Source: Acidobacteriota bacterium (GTDB lineage Bacteria > Acidobacteriota > Vicinamibacteria > Vicinamibacterales > CAVVIG01). Taken from it: a DNA stretch of 39,520 nucleotides. Numbering within the stretch: the stretch's first letter is position 1; the number at the start of each line of letters is the position of its first letter. Location of the stretch: NCBI GenBank assembly GCA_016195265.1, contig JACPZW010000007.1:1-39520 (forward strand), read 5' to 3'. Positions 24,915-34,536 of the stretch are shown here, piece by piece. The notes under the pieces are model-generated. The model saw nothing but the letters and a program-made list of their open reading frames with translations. It searched no databases and was not told where the DNA came from. The position numbers were made by a program, and so were the translations under genes.

Positions 24915-26391
24915 GCACCCCGCGCCTTGAAACCATCGCATCGATTGCACTCAGCGCCTGCAGCGCGGACGCGTTGTGCGGATCGAGTTCAAGCGCCTTC
25001 ATCAGATACAGCCGCGCCTCGCCCACCCGTCCGGCTTCGGCCAGCACTCGCCCGAGCTTTAGGTACCCGGTCTGGTCCGTGGGCCGCAGGCGGATCGCGG
25101 TCTGAAGCTGCTCCACGGCTTCGTCGGTGCGCCCAGCATTGACGAGCGCTTCGCCGAGCAGCAACCGCGGACGATAGTGATCGGGCGCCAGATCGACCGA
25201 CTCGCCCCAGAGCGCGACGGGATCCGCCCAGACCACGTTGCGCTTGAACGTCTCCGCGGAGAACGCGGCGATGACCAGCACGAACAACCCGGCCGCGCCT
25301 CTCCTGATAGGCGCGCTGACACCTTCGAGGTACGCGCCGAGCCGGCCAATCGCCGCGCCGGCGCCCAGGAACAGGCCGCAACTGGCGAGGTAAACGCGAT
25401 GCTCGGTCATCGGCTCGCCCTGATCGAGCATGATGAGCGCCGCCGACGGCACGAGCGCCAGCAGAAACCAGACGAGACCGAAGCTCGCCAGCCAGTCGGA
25501 TCGGCGCACCTGCCACGCGACTGCGAGGACGACGCCGACGACGCCCAGGGCGAGCGCGGTGCGCGGGTCGAGCACGCCGTCGAGCTTCCGCACTTCGTGA
25601 AAAATCGTCTGGTGCACCGGGTTGATCATCAACGCGAGGTAGCGGCGAACGACGTCCAGATTGAGGAGCAGATACGACCAGTGCACGTGCACCTGGCCCG
25701 GGTACTCCACGCGCGCAAGCACGGCGACGCGAACGAGCCCGCCGACGATAGCCGTCGCTATGAGCGGAAGATGAATCGTCCGCAGGCGTCGCCGCCGGTC
25801 CTCGTCCTCGCCGAACGCAAGCCAGTCGTACGCGGCGAACACGAACGGAAACATCGCCGCGGTTTCCTTCGTGGCGAGGGCGCAGATCCACAGACCAACG
25901 GTCACCACTCCCCACCGTGAGCCGTCGCCGCGCAGCCAGCGGCGGCCGCACAACAGCGCGGCCAGAAACCACGTCGTGCACAGAACTTCGGATCGGCCGC
26001 TGATGTACCCCACGGCTTCCGTCATCATCGGATGCGCGGCGAACAACGCGGCCGCGGACGCGGCGACGAGCCGATTCCCGGTCAGCCGGCGCGCCACTTG
26101 CAGCAGCAGGACGACGTTGAGCATGTGCAGCACGACGGACGTCACGTGGAAGCCGAACGGCGCCGCGCCCCAGATCGCGCGGTCCAGGGCATACGAGACG
26201 GAAATGACTGGGCGTGTGACGTCATGCAGCAGCAGCGCGCGCAGATTCCGCATATCCTGAATCGAGGGATTCTGGACGACCGTGTGGTAGTCGTCGTACA
26301 CGAACGGGTTGTGGAGCGCGTTCACGTAGACGAGTCCGGCCAGAAGGGCGGCGGCGGCAGCGATGACGAAACCGTTACTGACGGATTTCAA
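24901..26391 (-). CDS. Membrane glycosyltransferase-like TPR protein (TMTC/GT-C type)
   Basis: The 496-residue protein has about ten membrane helices in its first 370 residues, with the GT-C like start VYVNALHNPFVYDDYHTVVQNP (acidic YDDY), then RPVISVSYALDRAIWG. The C-terminus carries about three TPR motifs (ALWGESVDLAPDHYRPRLLL, AVEQLQTAIRLRPTDQTGYL, ARLYLMKALELDPHNASALQ, about 375-480). Such proteins are relatives of O-mannosyl transferases, so it may glycosylate proteins such as pilins. This is not proven. The start is TTG 26391; no ATG precedes the first helix, and a -10-like TACAAT lies just upstream. It heads the Wzm-Wzt-lipoprotein-glycosyltransferase operon and diverges from the GT4 gene by 42 bp. 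Confidence 0.75.
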   Translation of the reverse strand: MKSVSNGFVIAAAAALLAGLVYVNALHNPFVYDDYHTVVQNPSIQDMRNLRALLLHDVTRPVISVSYALDRAIWGAAPFGFHVTSVVLHMLNVVLLLQVARRLTGNRLVAASAAALFAAHPMMTEAVGYISGRSEVLCTTWFLAALLCGRRWLRGDGSRWGVVTVGLWICALATKETAAMFPFVFAAYDWLAFGEDEDRRRRLRTIHLPLIATAIVGGLVRVAVLARVEYPGQVHVHWSYLLLNLDVVRRYLALMINPVHQTIFHEVRKLDGVLDPRTALALGVVGVVLAVAWQVRRSDWLASFGLVWFLLALVPSAALIMLDQGEPMTEHRVYLASCGLFLGAGAAIGRLGAYLEGVSAPIRRGAAGLFVLVIAAFSAETFKRNVVWADPVALWGESVDLAPDHYRPRLLLGEALVNAGRTDEAVEQLQTAIRLRPTDQTGYLKLGRVLAEAGRVGEARLYLMKALELDPHNASALQALSAIDAMVSRRGVHDGR

Positions 26392-26433
26392 GACTGTTAT
26401 TGTACGGATATCGGCCGATCGGGCCCATTTCTG

Positions 26434-27609
26434 ATGCGGCCGCTGCGCATTCTCCACGTCACGCCCTACGCGAGCGCAGCCTGGGCGTACGGGGGGATCC
26501 CCAGGCTCGTCCACAGCCTCACGCAGGGGCTCGCACAGCGCGGTCATCAGGTCACTGTGTGCACGACCGATGCCTGCGACGCCTCGACGCGTCTCACGCC
26601 GCCGGCGTCGGGGACGGACGGGAGTGTGGACGTCCGTGTGTTCCGCAACCTGTCGAACGCGCTGGCTTACCATTTGCAACTCTTCGTGCCGCTCGGGCTC
26701 GAGACGTACTTGAAGCGCCACGCCGGCGCATTCGACGTCGCGCACCTGCACGCCTGCCGGAACCTGCCGGGCGTGCGGGCGGCGTATCATCTCCGCCGGG
26801 CGGGAGTGCCGTACGTGCTTGCACCCAACGGGACCGCGCCGCGAATCGAGCGCCGGCAGATGGCCAAGACACTCTTCGATGCAATCGAAGGCGGACGCAC
26901 GCTGCGCGGCGCCACGCGGGTCCTCGCCGTGTCCGAAGCCGAGCGCCGGCAGTTGTCCGAACTCGGCGTCGATACGCAGGTCCGCGTCATCCCCAATCCG
27001 ATCGATCTTTCCGAATTCACGACCCCGATCGTCCCGGGCCGATTCCGCAGCCGCTTCGCGTTGCCGGCCGGGCCCCTCGTGCTGTTCCTGGGCCGGCTGA
27101 CGCCGCGCAAGCGGCTCGACGTCCTCGCGCGCGCGTTCGCGCGCCTGCGCCATGCCGGCGCGTGGCTCGTGATCGCGGGCAACGATATGGGCGCCGGCCG
27201 CGCGACGCGGGCCCTCGTGCGAACGCTCGGTCTCGAGCAACGCACGTTCTTCACGGGATTGCTCCACGGATCCCAGCGGCTCGAAGCGCTGGCGGACGCC
27301 GACGTGATGGTGTACCCCTCGGAGCACGAGATCTTCGGCCTGGCGCCGCTCGAGTCGCTGCTCGCCGGCACGCCGGTCATCGTCGCCGATGATTCGGGAT
27401 GCGGCGAGGTCATCACAGCCACCGGCGGCGGCCGCCTCGTGCCGCCCGGCGACGCCGACGCGCTCGCGCGCGCGATTGACGCGATGCTGGACGATCCGGT
27501 CGCCTGGCGCGCCGAGGCGGCTGGCGCCGCCGTCCGCGTCAGGGCCGCCTACGGAGACGATGTCGTGTGCGATGCGCTCGAGCGGTTGTACGGTGAGATG
27601 ATCGCGTGA
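26434..27609 (+). CDS. Family 4 glycosyltransferase
   Basis: The 391-residue enzyme has the GT-B fold of GT4: ILHVTPYASAAWAYGGIPRL at the N-terminus, VLAVSEAERRQL, NPIDLSEF, VLFLGRLTPRKRLDVLA (start of the donor-binding half), and EIFGLAPLESLLAGTPVIVA, the EX7E donor motif with ribose contact. It would retain the donor configuration when adding a sugar to a lipid-linked glycan. The ATG at 26434 has no strong Shine-Dalgarno site. It overlaps the following GT2 gene as TGATG, so both are co-translated. The sugar is not predictable. Confidence 0.9.
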   Translation: MRPLRILHVTPYASAAWAYGGIPRLVHSLTQGLAQRGHQVTVCTTDACDASTRLTPPASGTDGSVDVRVFRNLSNALAYHLQLFVPLGLETYLKRHAGAFDVAHLHACRNLPGVRAAYHLRRAGVPYVLAPNGTAPRIERRQMAKTLFDAIEGGRTLRGATRVLAVSEAERRQLSELGVDTQVRVIPNPIDLSEFTTPIVPGRFRSRFALPAGPLVLFLGRLTPRKRLDVLARAFARLRHAGAWLVIAGNDMGAGRATRALVRTLGLEQRTFFTGLLHGSQRLEALADADVMVYPSEHEIFGLAPLESLLAGTPVIVADDSGCGEVITATGGGRLVPPGDADALARAIDAMLDDPVAWRAEAAGAAVRVRAAYGDDVVCDALERLYGEMIA

Positions 27610-28715
27610 TGGAAGGCGTCAGCTTCGTCGTCCCCGTGCACAACGGCGCCGCGTGGATCCGCGACGTCCTCGAGGCCATTCTGGCGCAGGCGGACGGCCG
27701 CCCCATCGAAGTCGTCGTCGTCGACGACGGCAGCTGCGACGAATCGGCGGACATCCTGCGGCGGCTCGCCGAGCGGTGGCCGCTGCGGATTATCGCCGGC
27801 GAAGGCCGCGGCGCCGCCGCAGCCATCAACACGGGCGTGCGCGCCGCACGCTTCCCCCTCATCTGCCAGGTCGATCAGGACGTCGTCGTGCAGGCCGGCT
27901 GGATGCAGCGGCTCGTCGCTGAATTCGCGGATCCAGCCGTCGCGGCGGCGCAGGGCTACTACGTCAGCGATCCGCGCGCCACGCTCTGCGCGCGCGCGAT
28001 GAGCCTCGACCTCGAACAGCGCTACGCCGCGATTCCGGGCCGCGAGACCGACCAGGTGTGCACGGGCAACGCCGCCTATCGTGCGGAGGCGCTGCGGCAG
28101 GTCGGCTTGTTCGACGAAGCGTTCGGCTACGGATACGACAACGACCTCAGCTACCGCCTGGTGCAGGCCGGCTATCGCCTCACGTTCTGCCGGACGGCGC
28201 GCAGCGTGCACCGGTGGCGCGAAGGGCTCGCGGGCTACGTCGTGCAGCAGTACGGATTCGGCTACGGGCGGATCGACCTCGTCGCCAAGCATCCGGGACG
28301 TTTTCACGGCGATTCCGTGTCCCGGGCGGGCATGATGTCGCATCCCGTGCTGATGTCGATCGCCGTCGCCGGGCTCGCCCTCGCGGCCGCGATGGCCGCG
28401 ATCGGCGGACCGTGGCGTGTTGTCGCGGCGGGAGCGGCCGCTGTCATCGCGGCCCTCGCGATCGAGCGTGGCGCGGCGGGCATCGCGGCGTTGCGACGTT
28501 TTGGCACGCTGACGCCGCTCGTGTTTCCCGCGCTGCACCTCGCGCGCGATCTGGCGTGGGTGACGGCGATCGCGATGTGGCTGGCGCGACGGCTGTGCGG
28601 CCGGCCGTCGAAGCCGTCGCACAGCATGCGTCCGCGGGCGGCGTCGGCGCCGCAAGAACTCCCCGCGCTCGACGCGCCGGCCTACGCGTCCGCGCCGAAC
28701 CGGCCCGCGATGTAG
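27609..28715 (+). CDS. Family 2 glycosyltransferase with membrane-anchoring C-terminus
   Basis: The 368-residue enzyme has a GT2 domain (SFVVPVHNGAAWIRDVLEAI, VVVDDGSCDES, ICQVDQDVVVQAGW, FDEAFGYGYDNDLSYRL). Two or three hydrophobic segments (about 235-310) follow, so it is probably a membrane-bound processive or anchored transferase. A proline-rich tail ends the protein. The ATG at 27609 is used; a GTG at 27606 is also possible. Its last 34 nt overlap, tail to tail, with the leftward GT4-GT2 gene. It is a co-translated partner of the preceding GT4. Confidence 0.88.
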   Translation: MEGVSFVVPVHNGAAWIRDVLEAILAQADGRPIEVVVVDDGSCDESADILRRLAERWPLRIIAGEGRGAAAAINTGVRAARFPLICQVDQDVVVQAGWMQRLVAEFADPAVAAAQGYYVSDPRATLCARAMSLDLEQRYAAIPGRETDQVCTGNAAYRAEALRQVGLFDEAFGYGYDNDLSYRLVQAGYRLTFCRTARSVHRWREGLAGYVVQQYGFGYGRIDLVAKHPGRFHGDSVSRAGMMSHPVLMSIAVAGLALAAAMAAIGGPWRVVAAGAAAVIAALAIERGAAGIAALRRFGTLTPLVFPALHLARDLAWVTAIAMWLARRLCGRPSKPSHSMRPRAASAPQELPALDAPAYASAPNRPAM

Positions 28716-30976
28716 TCGCGCGTGCCGCGGGCGACGGCCCAGAGCCGCGTGGCCGGCGAGCCGCCCCGCGAGAGGGCCGCATGCGCGAGATTGAGCAGCA
28801 CAATCGATAGGGCGCGGAACGTCGCGGCGGCGCCGCGCCCGGCCGGCCCCGTCCGCGCCGCCATGAGCAGATGATTGCGGGCGGCAAAGTACAGGCGCCG
28901 CGGCGACGCGGCGTCGAGCGACCGCCCGCCCTGGTGATACGCCGTCGCGGCCCCGGCCAGGACGGTCGTGAAGCCCGCGCGCCGTGCGCGCAGACAGAAG
29001 TCGAGATCTTCGAAACTGAAAAAGTAGTCCTCGTCCAGCAGCCCGACGGCGTCGAAGACGTCGCGCGTCACCAGCATCAGGCAGCCGCTCACGCCGTCGA
29101 CGACGCGGACCGCCGGCTGATCCTGTTCGGTCGCGCTGGCGCCGAAGCCCTGGTGCCGCATGCGGCCGGTGGCCGGCGAGTACGACATGCCGAGCGACGC
29201 GATCACGTCTGGCTCCGATCGCATCATCACGACCGGGCCCGCGATGCCGGCGCCAGGCGACGCGGCGAGCGCGCGATCGAGGCGCTCGACACAGTCCGGC
29301 GGGACAATGATGTCGCTGTTCACGAGCAGCACGCGGGCCGCGCCACGCGCGAGCGCCTCCCGAATGCCTGCGTTGACGCCGCCGGAGAATCCGAGGTTTC
29401 GTTCCATCGCGATGTACGTGATTCTCGACCACACGTCCCGTAGCGCCCCGCGTGTGCCCGCGGCCCCGCGTCGATCGTTGTCCACGACGATCACATCGTC
29501 GAACGGCCTGCGGGACGCCAGCAATGACTTGACCGCGAGGAACGTGTCGTCCGGCGTTCCGTAGTTCAGGACGACCGCCGCCACGCGCGCCGCCGGACCG
29601 CGGGGAGTGACGCGCGCAGCCACGTGCGTTTCGTACATCCGGCGCGCGGCCTGCACATCGTCCTCGATGGTGCGCACCGGCGGGATCCCGGCGCGCAGCG
29701 CCGGCAGCAGGTCCGGCTCGCGCATCAGGCGCGTGAGGACACGGACGAGATCGTCTGAATCGCCGGCGGTGAACAACAGCCCGTTGCGTCCGTCCTCGAC
29801 GACTTCCGGGATGCCGCCGATGCGTGACGCGACGACCGGCACACCGGCGAGGAACGCCTCCTGAATGACCAGCGGGCTGTTCTCGGGCCAGATGGACGGG
29901 ACGACGAGCACGTCGAGTCTGCTCAGCGCGCGCGCCACGTGTTCGTGGGCCACGGGACCGTGTAGCCGCACGGCTTCGTGGCCGAGGAGGGCGTCGAGAC
30001 GGGGGCGAAAGCGGTCGTCGCCGTGATAAGCGGAATGGGCGCCGTACAAATCGACGGACACCGACCCGCGCGGCAGCGCCGCAATCGCGCGAAGCAGGAC
30101 GTCGGGGCCCTTCGACACCATCAGGCTTCCCAGAAAGCCGAGCCTGAGCCGATCCGACGGCGCGGGCGCGGCGAGGTCGCGAAACGCGGCGTGATCAAAT
30201 CCGTATCCCGCCATCGTGATGCGCTCGGGCGCGATGCCGAATCGCACGAACTGATCCCGCATCCGCCCGGAAGGCGCGAAGAGGTGCGTCACCCGCTCGC
30301 ACACCTCACGCATGTGCGCGAGGCGCTTGCGCGACTGCGCCTCGGTCGCTCCGTCGCGGAAGCATGCGTTCACCATCCCCTGCCCCGCGATCCGCAGCAG
30401 GCGGCCGGCCGCCGGCACGCGCCGCTCGAGCGCGCGCACGGCCGACGCGCCCGCGAATCCGACGGCGCCCGCGCCGGCCGCCGGCCCGAGACACGCGCCG
30501 CAGTCGGAGACGGCATCCTTCGCCGGGCCGTCGCACACGCGGCCGTTGACATCGAGCAGTTGCCCTCGATGGCACAGCAGCCAGTAATCGTGAAGCGTGA
30601 CGAAGCGGGGGATGCCGCGCTCGGCCAGCAGTTGCACGATGGTGGTCGAGAGGCGCGTCAGATGATGGATGTGCGCCACGTTGGGGTGGAAGTCGTCGAT
30701 CAGCCGCGCGGCAATGGCGCCGATGGCGTCGTTGCGATAGGTCTCTTCGAACGTGCGCGTCTCGCGAAACGTGTTGTTGACCCAGACGATGCGCAGACCG
30801 TCCCGGAACTCGCGACGGACGTCGTACTCCGCGCGGCCGGGGTCCTGCTCGCTCGTCAGCACGACGACGTCGTCGCCGTGGCGGTCGTGGAGGGCGCGCG
30901 CGTGGGCGTGCGCGTAGATTTCGCTCCCGCCCTGCGCGGACGGCGGGAATCCGTGGACGACGACCAGGATCCGCAT
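28682..30976 (-). CDS. Bifunctional glycosyltransferase GT4-GT2
   Basis: The 764-residue fusion has a GT4 domain (about 1-410: ILVVVHGFPPSAQGGSEIYA, FAPSGRMRDQFVRFGI, PENSPLVIQEAFLAGVPVVA). A GT2 domain follows (about 415-700: AAVVLNYGTPDDTFLAVKSL, VDNDRRG, ERNLGFSGGVNAGIREALA, LLVNSDIIV, DEDYFFSFEDLDFCLRA). The GT4 part contains a cysteine cluster (HDYWLLCHRGQL then CDGP, DCGACLG), also seen in the GT4 at 31884, so these two are paralogues. The ATG at 30976 overlaps the upstream TAA by one base (TAATG). It ends the long leftward operon and its tail overlaps the rightward GT2 by 34 nt. Confidence 0.9.
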   Translation of the reverse strand: MRILVVVHGFPPSAQGGSEIYAHAHARALHDRHGDDVVVLTSEQDPGRAEYDVRREFRDGLRIVWVNNTFRETRTFEETYRNDAIGAIAARLIDDFHPNVAHIHHLTRLSTTIVQLLAERGIPRFVTLHDYWLLCHRGQLLDVNGRVCDGPAKDAVSDCGACLGPAAGAGAVGFAGASAVRALERRVPAAGRLLRIAGQGMVNACFRDGATEAQSRKRLAHMREVCERVTHLFAPSGRMRDQFVRFGIAPERITMAGYGFDHAAFRDLAAPAPSDRLRLGFLGSLMVSKGPDVLLRAIAALPRGSVSVDLYGAHSAYHGDDRFRPRLDALLGHEAVRLHGPVAHEHVARALSRLDVLVVPSIWPENSPLVIQEAFLAGVPVVASRIGGIPEVVEDGRNGLLFTAGDSDDLVRVLTRLMREPDLLPALRAGIPPVRTIEDDVQAARRMYETHVAARVTPRGPAARVAAVVLNYGTPDDTFLAVKSLLASRRPFDDVIVVDNDRRGAAGTRGALRDVWSRITYIAMERNLGFSGGVNAGIREALARGAARVLLVNSDIIVPPDCVERLDRALAASPGAGIAGPVVMMRSEPDVIASLGMSYSPATGRMRHQGFGASATEQDQPAVRVVDGVSGCLMLVTRDVFDAVGLLDEDYFFSFEDLDFCLRARRAGFTTVLAGAATAYHQGGRSLDAASPRRLYFAARNHLLMAARTGPAGRGAAATFRALSIVLLNLAHAALSRGGSPATRLWAVARGTRDYIAGRFGADA

Positions 30977-31887
30977 TAAACGGTCCCCCGCCGCGGAACG
31001 CTCCAGCCCCTGATCGCCGACTGCGCGCCAAGGTACTGGCCGAGCGGCCACGCACAGGCCAGCGCGAGCGCCCGGCGCGTCCGCTCGACACGGAGATGCG
31101 CAGCGGCCGACGAGACGATCGCGCGAATCAGCCGCGGCAGCGTCGGAATCGTCCGCAGCCCGAAGAGCGCATACAGGCGCCGGTGAAGGACGTAGGTCCG
31201 CGCGAACTCGTACCGCGCCGACCGATCGTGAGAGTGGATGACCGTGGCGCCGGGCACGTAGGCCAGGCGATACCCCTGGAGAAGCACGGCCTTCGCCCAC
31301 TCGAGGTCCTCGGCGATCGGCGTGCGGGCGAATGGCGTTTGAGACCAGACCGACCGCCTGATGCACGAGCAGACGTTGTCGAACACGCATCGCTCAAATT
31401 GGGCCGCCGGACCGAGCGCGTCGAAGGCGGCGCGGCTCCCGACCTCGTGTGTGTGCGGCTTCTCGGACGAGGCGACCCAACGGGCGAGCGACCAGCGCGT
31501 AATCGGACTCGCGTCCGGACGCGGCAGTTGTCGCGCGAAGGCGCCGGCGACGCGATCGTCGTCGCACAGCGGCGCGGTCAATGCGGCAAGCCACGTGTCC
31601 GACGCCGGCAGGGCATCCTGCACCATCAGGACGATGAGATCGCCGCGTGACTCTTCGATGCCGCGGTTGCGCGTCAGCCCGTGATCGAAGTCGGCGGCGG
31701 CGATGGTGATCAGGCGGTCGACGCGGCCGCGCAGCAGCTCGACGGTCCCGTCCGTTGACGCGGAATCGACAGCGACGACTTCGACCGGAAAGGTCACCTG
31801 CTGGCGCGCGACCGCGTCGAGCAGCGCGGGCAGGGTCGCCGCGCCGTTGCGCGTCGGCAGGACGATCGAAACGGCCGGGCCGCTCAC
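30976..31887 (-). CDS. Family 2 glycosyltransferase, rhamnosyltransferase-like
   Basis: A 303-residue GT2: VSIVLPTRNGAATLPALLDA, VVAVDSASTDGTVELL, FDHGLTRNRGIEESRGDLIV, VQDALPAS and an EDLEWAKAVLLQGYRLAYVP acceptor-site motif. The arrangement resembles WbbL/RfbF-like rhamnosyltransferases, though the sugar is not certain. GTG 31887 overlaps the upstream stop (GTGA), and its TAA overlaps the next ATG. The C-terminal third is Arg/Ala-rich and may bind the membrane surface. Confidence 0.88.
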   Translation of the reverse strand: MSGPAVSIVLPTRNGAATLPALLDAVARQQVTFPVEVVAVDSASTDGTVELLRGRVDRLITIAAADFDHGLTRNRGIEESRGDLIVLMVQDALPASDTWLAALTAPLCDDDRVAGAFARQLPRPDASPITRWSLARWVASSEKPHTHEVGSRAAFDALGPAAQFERCVFDNVCSCIRRSVWSQTPFARTPIAEDLEWAKAVLLQGYRLAYVPGATVIHSHDRSARYEFARTYVLHRRLYALFGLRTIPTLPRLIRAIVSSAAAHLRVERTRRALALACAWPLGQYLGAQSAIRGWSVPRRGTV

Positions 31888-33263
31888 GCGACCGGCCTAT
31901 CGGCCGCGCGGCGGAGGACATCGGTATAGACAGTCGTCCACTCGCTGGCGTCCTGCGCGATGGATTTCACTGGGGGAGCGGCGGCGCCGAACGCCGCCGC
32001 CAGCGCCGGATCGGCGATAAGGCGGCGCAGCGCCGCCTCGAGGCCGGCCACCGACGTCGGCTCGTAGAGGAGCCCGGTGCGGCCCTCGTCGATCAGGTCG
32101 GCAATGCCGCCCATCCGCGCGCCGACGACCGGCACGCCCGCCATCTGCGCCTCATGGATCACCAGCGGCGAATTTTCCAGCCACAGCGAGGGGACGACGA
32201 GCACGTCGATCTGCGCGTAGACGCCGGCGACGTGCGTCCGATCGAACGCGCCCATGAACGTGACCGGCAGGCCCGCCGCCCGGGCGCGAAGGTCGGCCGT
32301 GTAGGCGGGAGACACGTCTGGGTTGCCGAAGATCCTGACCTCGTACCCAGCGGCCGGGAGACCGCGGATCGCGTCGAGGAGCACGTGCACGCCTTTGTGC
32401 CAGACGAGCGTGCCGACGTAGCCGATGCGCAGCTTCCCGCGTGCCGCGTCACGGCTGACCCGGCGTAGCGGAACGAAGCCGTAGTCGGAGACGCGGATCT
32501 TCGCCGCCGCGAGGCCCAGCTGCTGAAATTCCGTCGCCAGCGAGGGCGACGGCGCGACGAACAGATCGACATCGTCGAACAGGCGGCGGGCCGCCGCGAG
32601 ACGCGCGTCGAAATCCCGGTGTGTCAACGCCACGGGCGCCGCATGACGAGCGGCGCGCGCCACACGGCCCGCCAGGCCTGGCAGGCGCCGCGCCACGGCA
32701 ACGGCCGCGCGACCCAGGGCGCCCGGCGCGCGAGTCATGGCCGCCAGCCGGCCAAACGACATCTGAGCGTGGAACGGCGACTGCTGGAAGCACCGCGCGC
32801 AGCGCACGGTGTCGATCTCGTGACACACGTGCTGCTCGGCGCGATGAAGGCGCTGGCCGCCCGACGGACAGACGAGCGCGTAGTCGTGGAGCGTGGCGAC
32901 CACCGGCACGCCGCGCGCGCGCGCCACCGATGGGAGGTCGAACGAGAGGTTCAGCAGATTGTGAATATGGACGATGTCGGGCTGCACGGCTCGAAACACG
33001 TCGGCGACCCGGCGACCGACGAGCGGGGGGCGGTACGTCTCTTCGAACGACGCGCACACCCAGTTGTTGACGATTTCGACGACGGGAATCCCCTGTTGCA
33101 CCCGCCACGCCACGTGCCCGTGACGCCGCGACGGATCGTACTCGGCGCAGAGGACGGTCACGTCGTGATCGGCCGCCAGCGCGCGGCAGAGGTCGAGCGC
33201 GTAGATTTCAGATCCGGCCTGATGGCGCGGGAGGAAGTCGTGGATGACGTGGAGGATCCGCAC
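31884..33263 (-). CDS. Family 4 glycosyltransferase
   Basis: A 459-residue GT-B enzyme with ILHVIHDFLPRHQAGSEIYA, LHDYALVCPSGGQRL and a cysteine cluster (HEIDTVRCARCFQQS). The donor half contains IGYVGTLVWHKGVHVLLDAI and LWLENSPLVIHEAQMAGVPVVG. It is a paralogue of the GT4 part of the gene at 28682-30976 (same N-terminus, cysteines and ENSPLVI motif). Start GTG 33263 gives an N-terminus that aligns with that paralogue; earlier starts would lie inside the kinase gene, whose stop is 7 nt upstream. Confidence 0.9.
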   Translation of the reverse strand: MRILHVIHDFLPRHQAGSEIYALDLCRALAADHDVTVLCAEYDPSRRHGHVAWRVQQGIPVVEIVNNWVCASFEETYRPPLVGRRVADVFRAVQPDIVHIHNLLNLSFDLPSVARARGVPVVATLHDYALVCPSGGQRLHRAEQHVCHEIDTVRCARCFQQSPFHAQMSFGRLAAMTRAPGALGRAAVAVARRLPGLAGRVARAARHAAPVALTHRDFDARLAAARRLFDDVDLFVAPSPSLATEFQQLGLAAAKIRVSDYGFVPLRRVSRDAARGKLRIGYVGTLVWHKGVHVLLDAIRGLPAAGYEVRIFGNPDVSPAYTADLRARAAGLPVTFMGAFDRTHVAGVYAQIDVLVVPSLWLENSPLVIHEAQMAGVPVVGARMGGIADLIDEGRTGLLYEPTSVAGLEAALRRLIADPALAAAFGAAAPPVKSIAQDASEWTTVYTDVLRRAADRPVA

Positions 33264-33270
33264 GGCCGGG

Positions 33271-34536
33271 TCAGTCGGCGAGCGGCAACGTGACCTGCAG
33301 GCTCGCTCCGCCGAGCGACGCGGCCGCCGCCGCGACGCGGCCGTTGTGAAAGACGATGATCTTCTGCACGAGCGCCAGGCCGAGCCCGGTCCCGTTGCGC
33401 TTCGACGTGAAGAAGGGCCGGAACACGCGGTCGCGATCGGGCGGCGCGATGCCGGGCCCGTTGTCGTCGACCGTGATGCGCGACGCGCGCAGCGCGGCGT
33501 CGATCTCGGAATGAATGACGATCCGCGGCGCCACGCCCTGGCCGGCGCAGGCTTCGAGCGCGTTCCGCAGCAGGTTGCTGAACGCCTGACGCAGCAGCAC
33601 CTCGTCGCCGTCGACGACGGCGAAGTCACCGCGCACGTCGATGTCGCCCCCGAGCCCGCGCGCGTCCGCGCGAATCTCGTCGGCGGCGCGCTCGCAGATC
33701 GATCGCAACTCGACCCGCGACAGCGTCAGCTGCGCCGGTTTCGCGAAGTTGAGAAAATTGGTGACCACCTGGCCGAGCGACTCAGCCTCGGCGCGGATGC
33801 CTTCCACGTACGGCCGGTACGACTCCGGGAGCGCCTGCAGGTCGAACAGCTTGCTGTACCCGTGGATCGTCGCGAGCCCGTTGCGGAACTCGTGAGCGAT
33901 GCCGGCCGTCAGCTCGCCCACCGCAGCGAGACTGTGCTTGAGGCGGACCTGCTCCTCGAGATCCTTGATGGCCGTGAGATCGGTGAACAGACAAATCGCG
34001 CCGTGCAGCTGTCCGCCGCCGTCGAAGAGCGGCGAAACAGTGACGCCGAGATGCGACACGCCGCCGCGCCGTTCGGTCAGCGTGATGGATCGACGGACGA
34101 TTGGCGTGCGCGCCCGCAGGCACTCATCGATTACGTCCCAGAGGGTGACCACGCCAAGAACGCGGCGGCATTCGTCGAGCGCTTCGGTCTCCGGCAGATC
34201 GAGCATGCGCCGGCCGGCGGGGTTGAGCACGCGGAGCTCGCCGTTCAGGCCTGCGACGATCACTCCGGCCGTCAGGCTCGCGATGATCTCGCCGCTCAGC
34301 CGCTCCGAGGCGTCGGCCCGGGCCGCCATCGCCCGCTCCTGCGCCTTGAGCTTCGTCACCGCCTCCTGCAGCGCCGCCGACAGAAGCGCGGTCTCCATTC
34401 CTTGGCCGCGCAGCGTCCGGCGCGTGTCGCGCGCGGCCGCGCCGATACGGAGGAGCGCGAAGGTCAGCACCGCGACCAACGCCGCGACCAGAGCCGTCAG
34501 GCCGATCAGCGCGTAGGCGTTCGGCGTCAGGTTCAT
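33271..34536 (-). CDS. pilS: Sensor histidine kinase, NtrB/PilS type
   Basis: The 421-residue kinase has one N-terminal membrane helix (about 8-30) and a coiled linker. A PAS domain follows (about 80-195: IIASLTAGVIVAGLNGELRV, GGVSHLGVTVSPLFDG). The HisKA domain has the phosphorylated H215 in GELTAGIAHEFRNGLAT. The HATPase domain has N325 in NLLRNALEA, G1 DNGPGI (358-363) and G2 GTGLGLAL (382-389). HEFRN is of the NtrB/PilS class that pairs with sigma54 activators, so the activator at 6262-7683 is its likely partner although 26 kb away. The ATG overlaps the pilD stop (ATGA). Assignment as PilS rests on this context and is moderately sure. Confidence 0.85.
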   Translation of the reverse strand: MNLTPNAYALIGLTALVAALVAVLTFALLRIGAAARDTRRTLRGQGMETALLSAALQEAVTKLKAQERAMAARADASERLSGEIIASLTAGVIVAGLNGELRVLNPAGRRMLDLPETEALDECRRVLGVVTLWDVIDECLRARTPIVRRSITLTERRGGVSHLGVTVSPLFDGGGQLHGAICLFTDLTAIKDLEEQVRLKHSLAAVGELTAGIAHEFRNGLATIHGYSKLFDLQALPESYRPYVEGIRAEAESLGQVVTNFLNFAKPAQLTLSRVELRSICERAADEIRADARGLGGDIDVRGDFAVVDGDEVLLRQAFSNLLRNALEACAGQGVAPRIVIHSEIDAALRASRITVDDNGPGIAPPDRDRVFRPFFTSKRNGTGLGLALVQKIIVFHNGRVAAAAASLGGASLQVTLPLAD

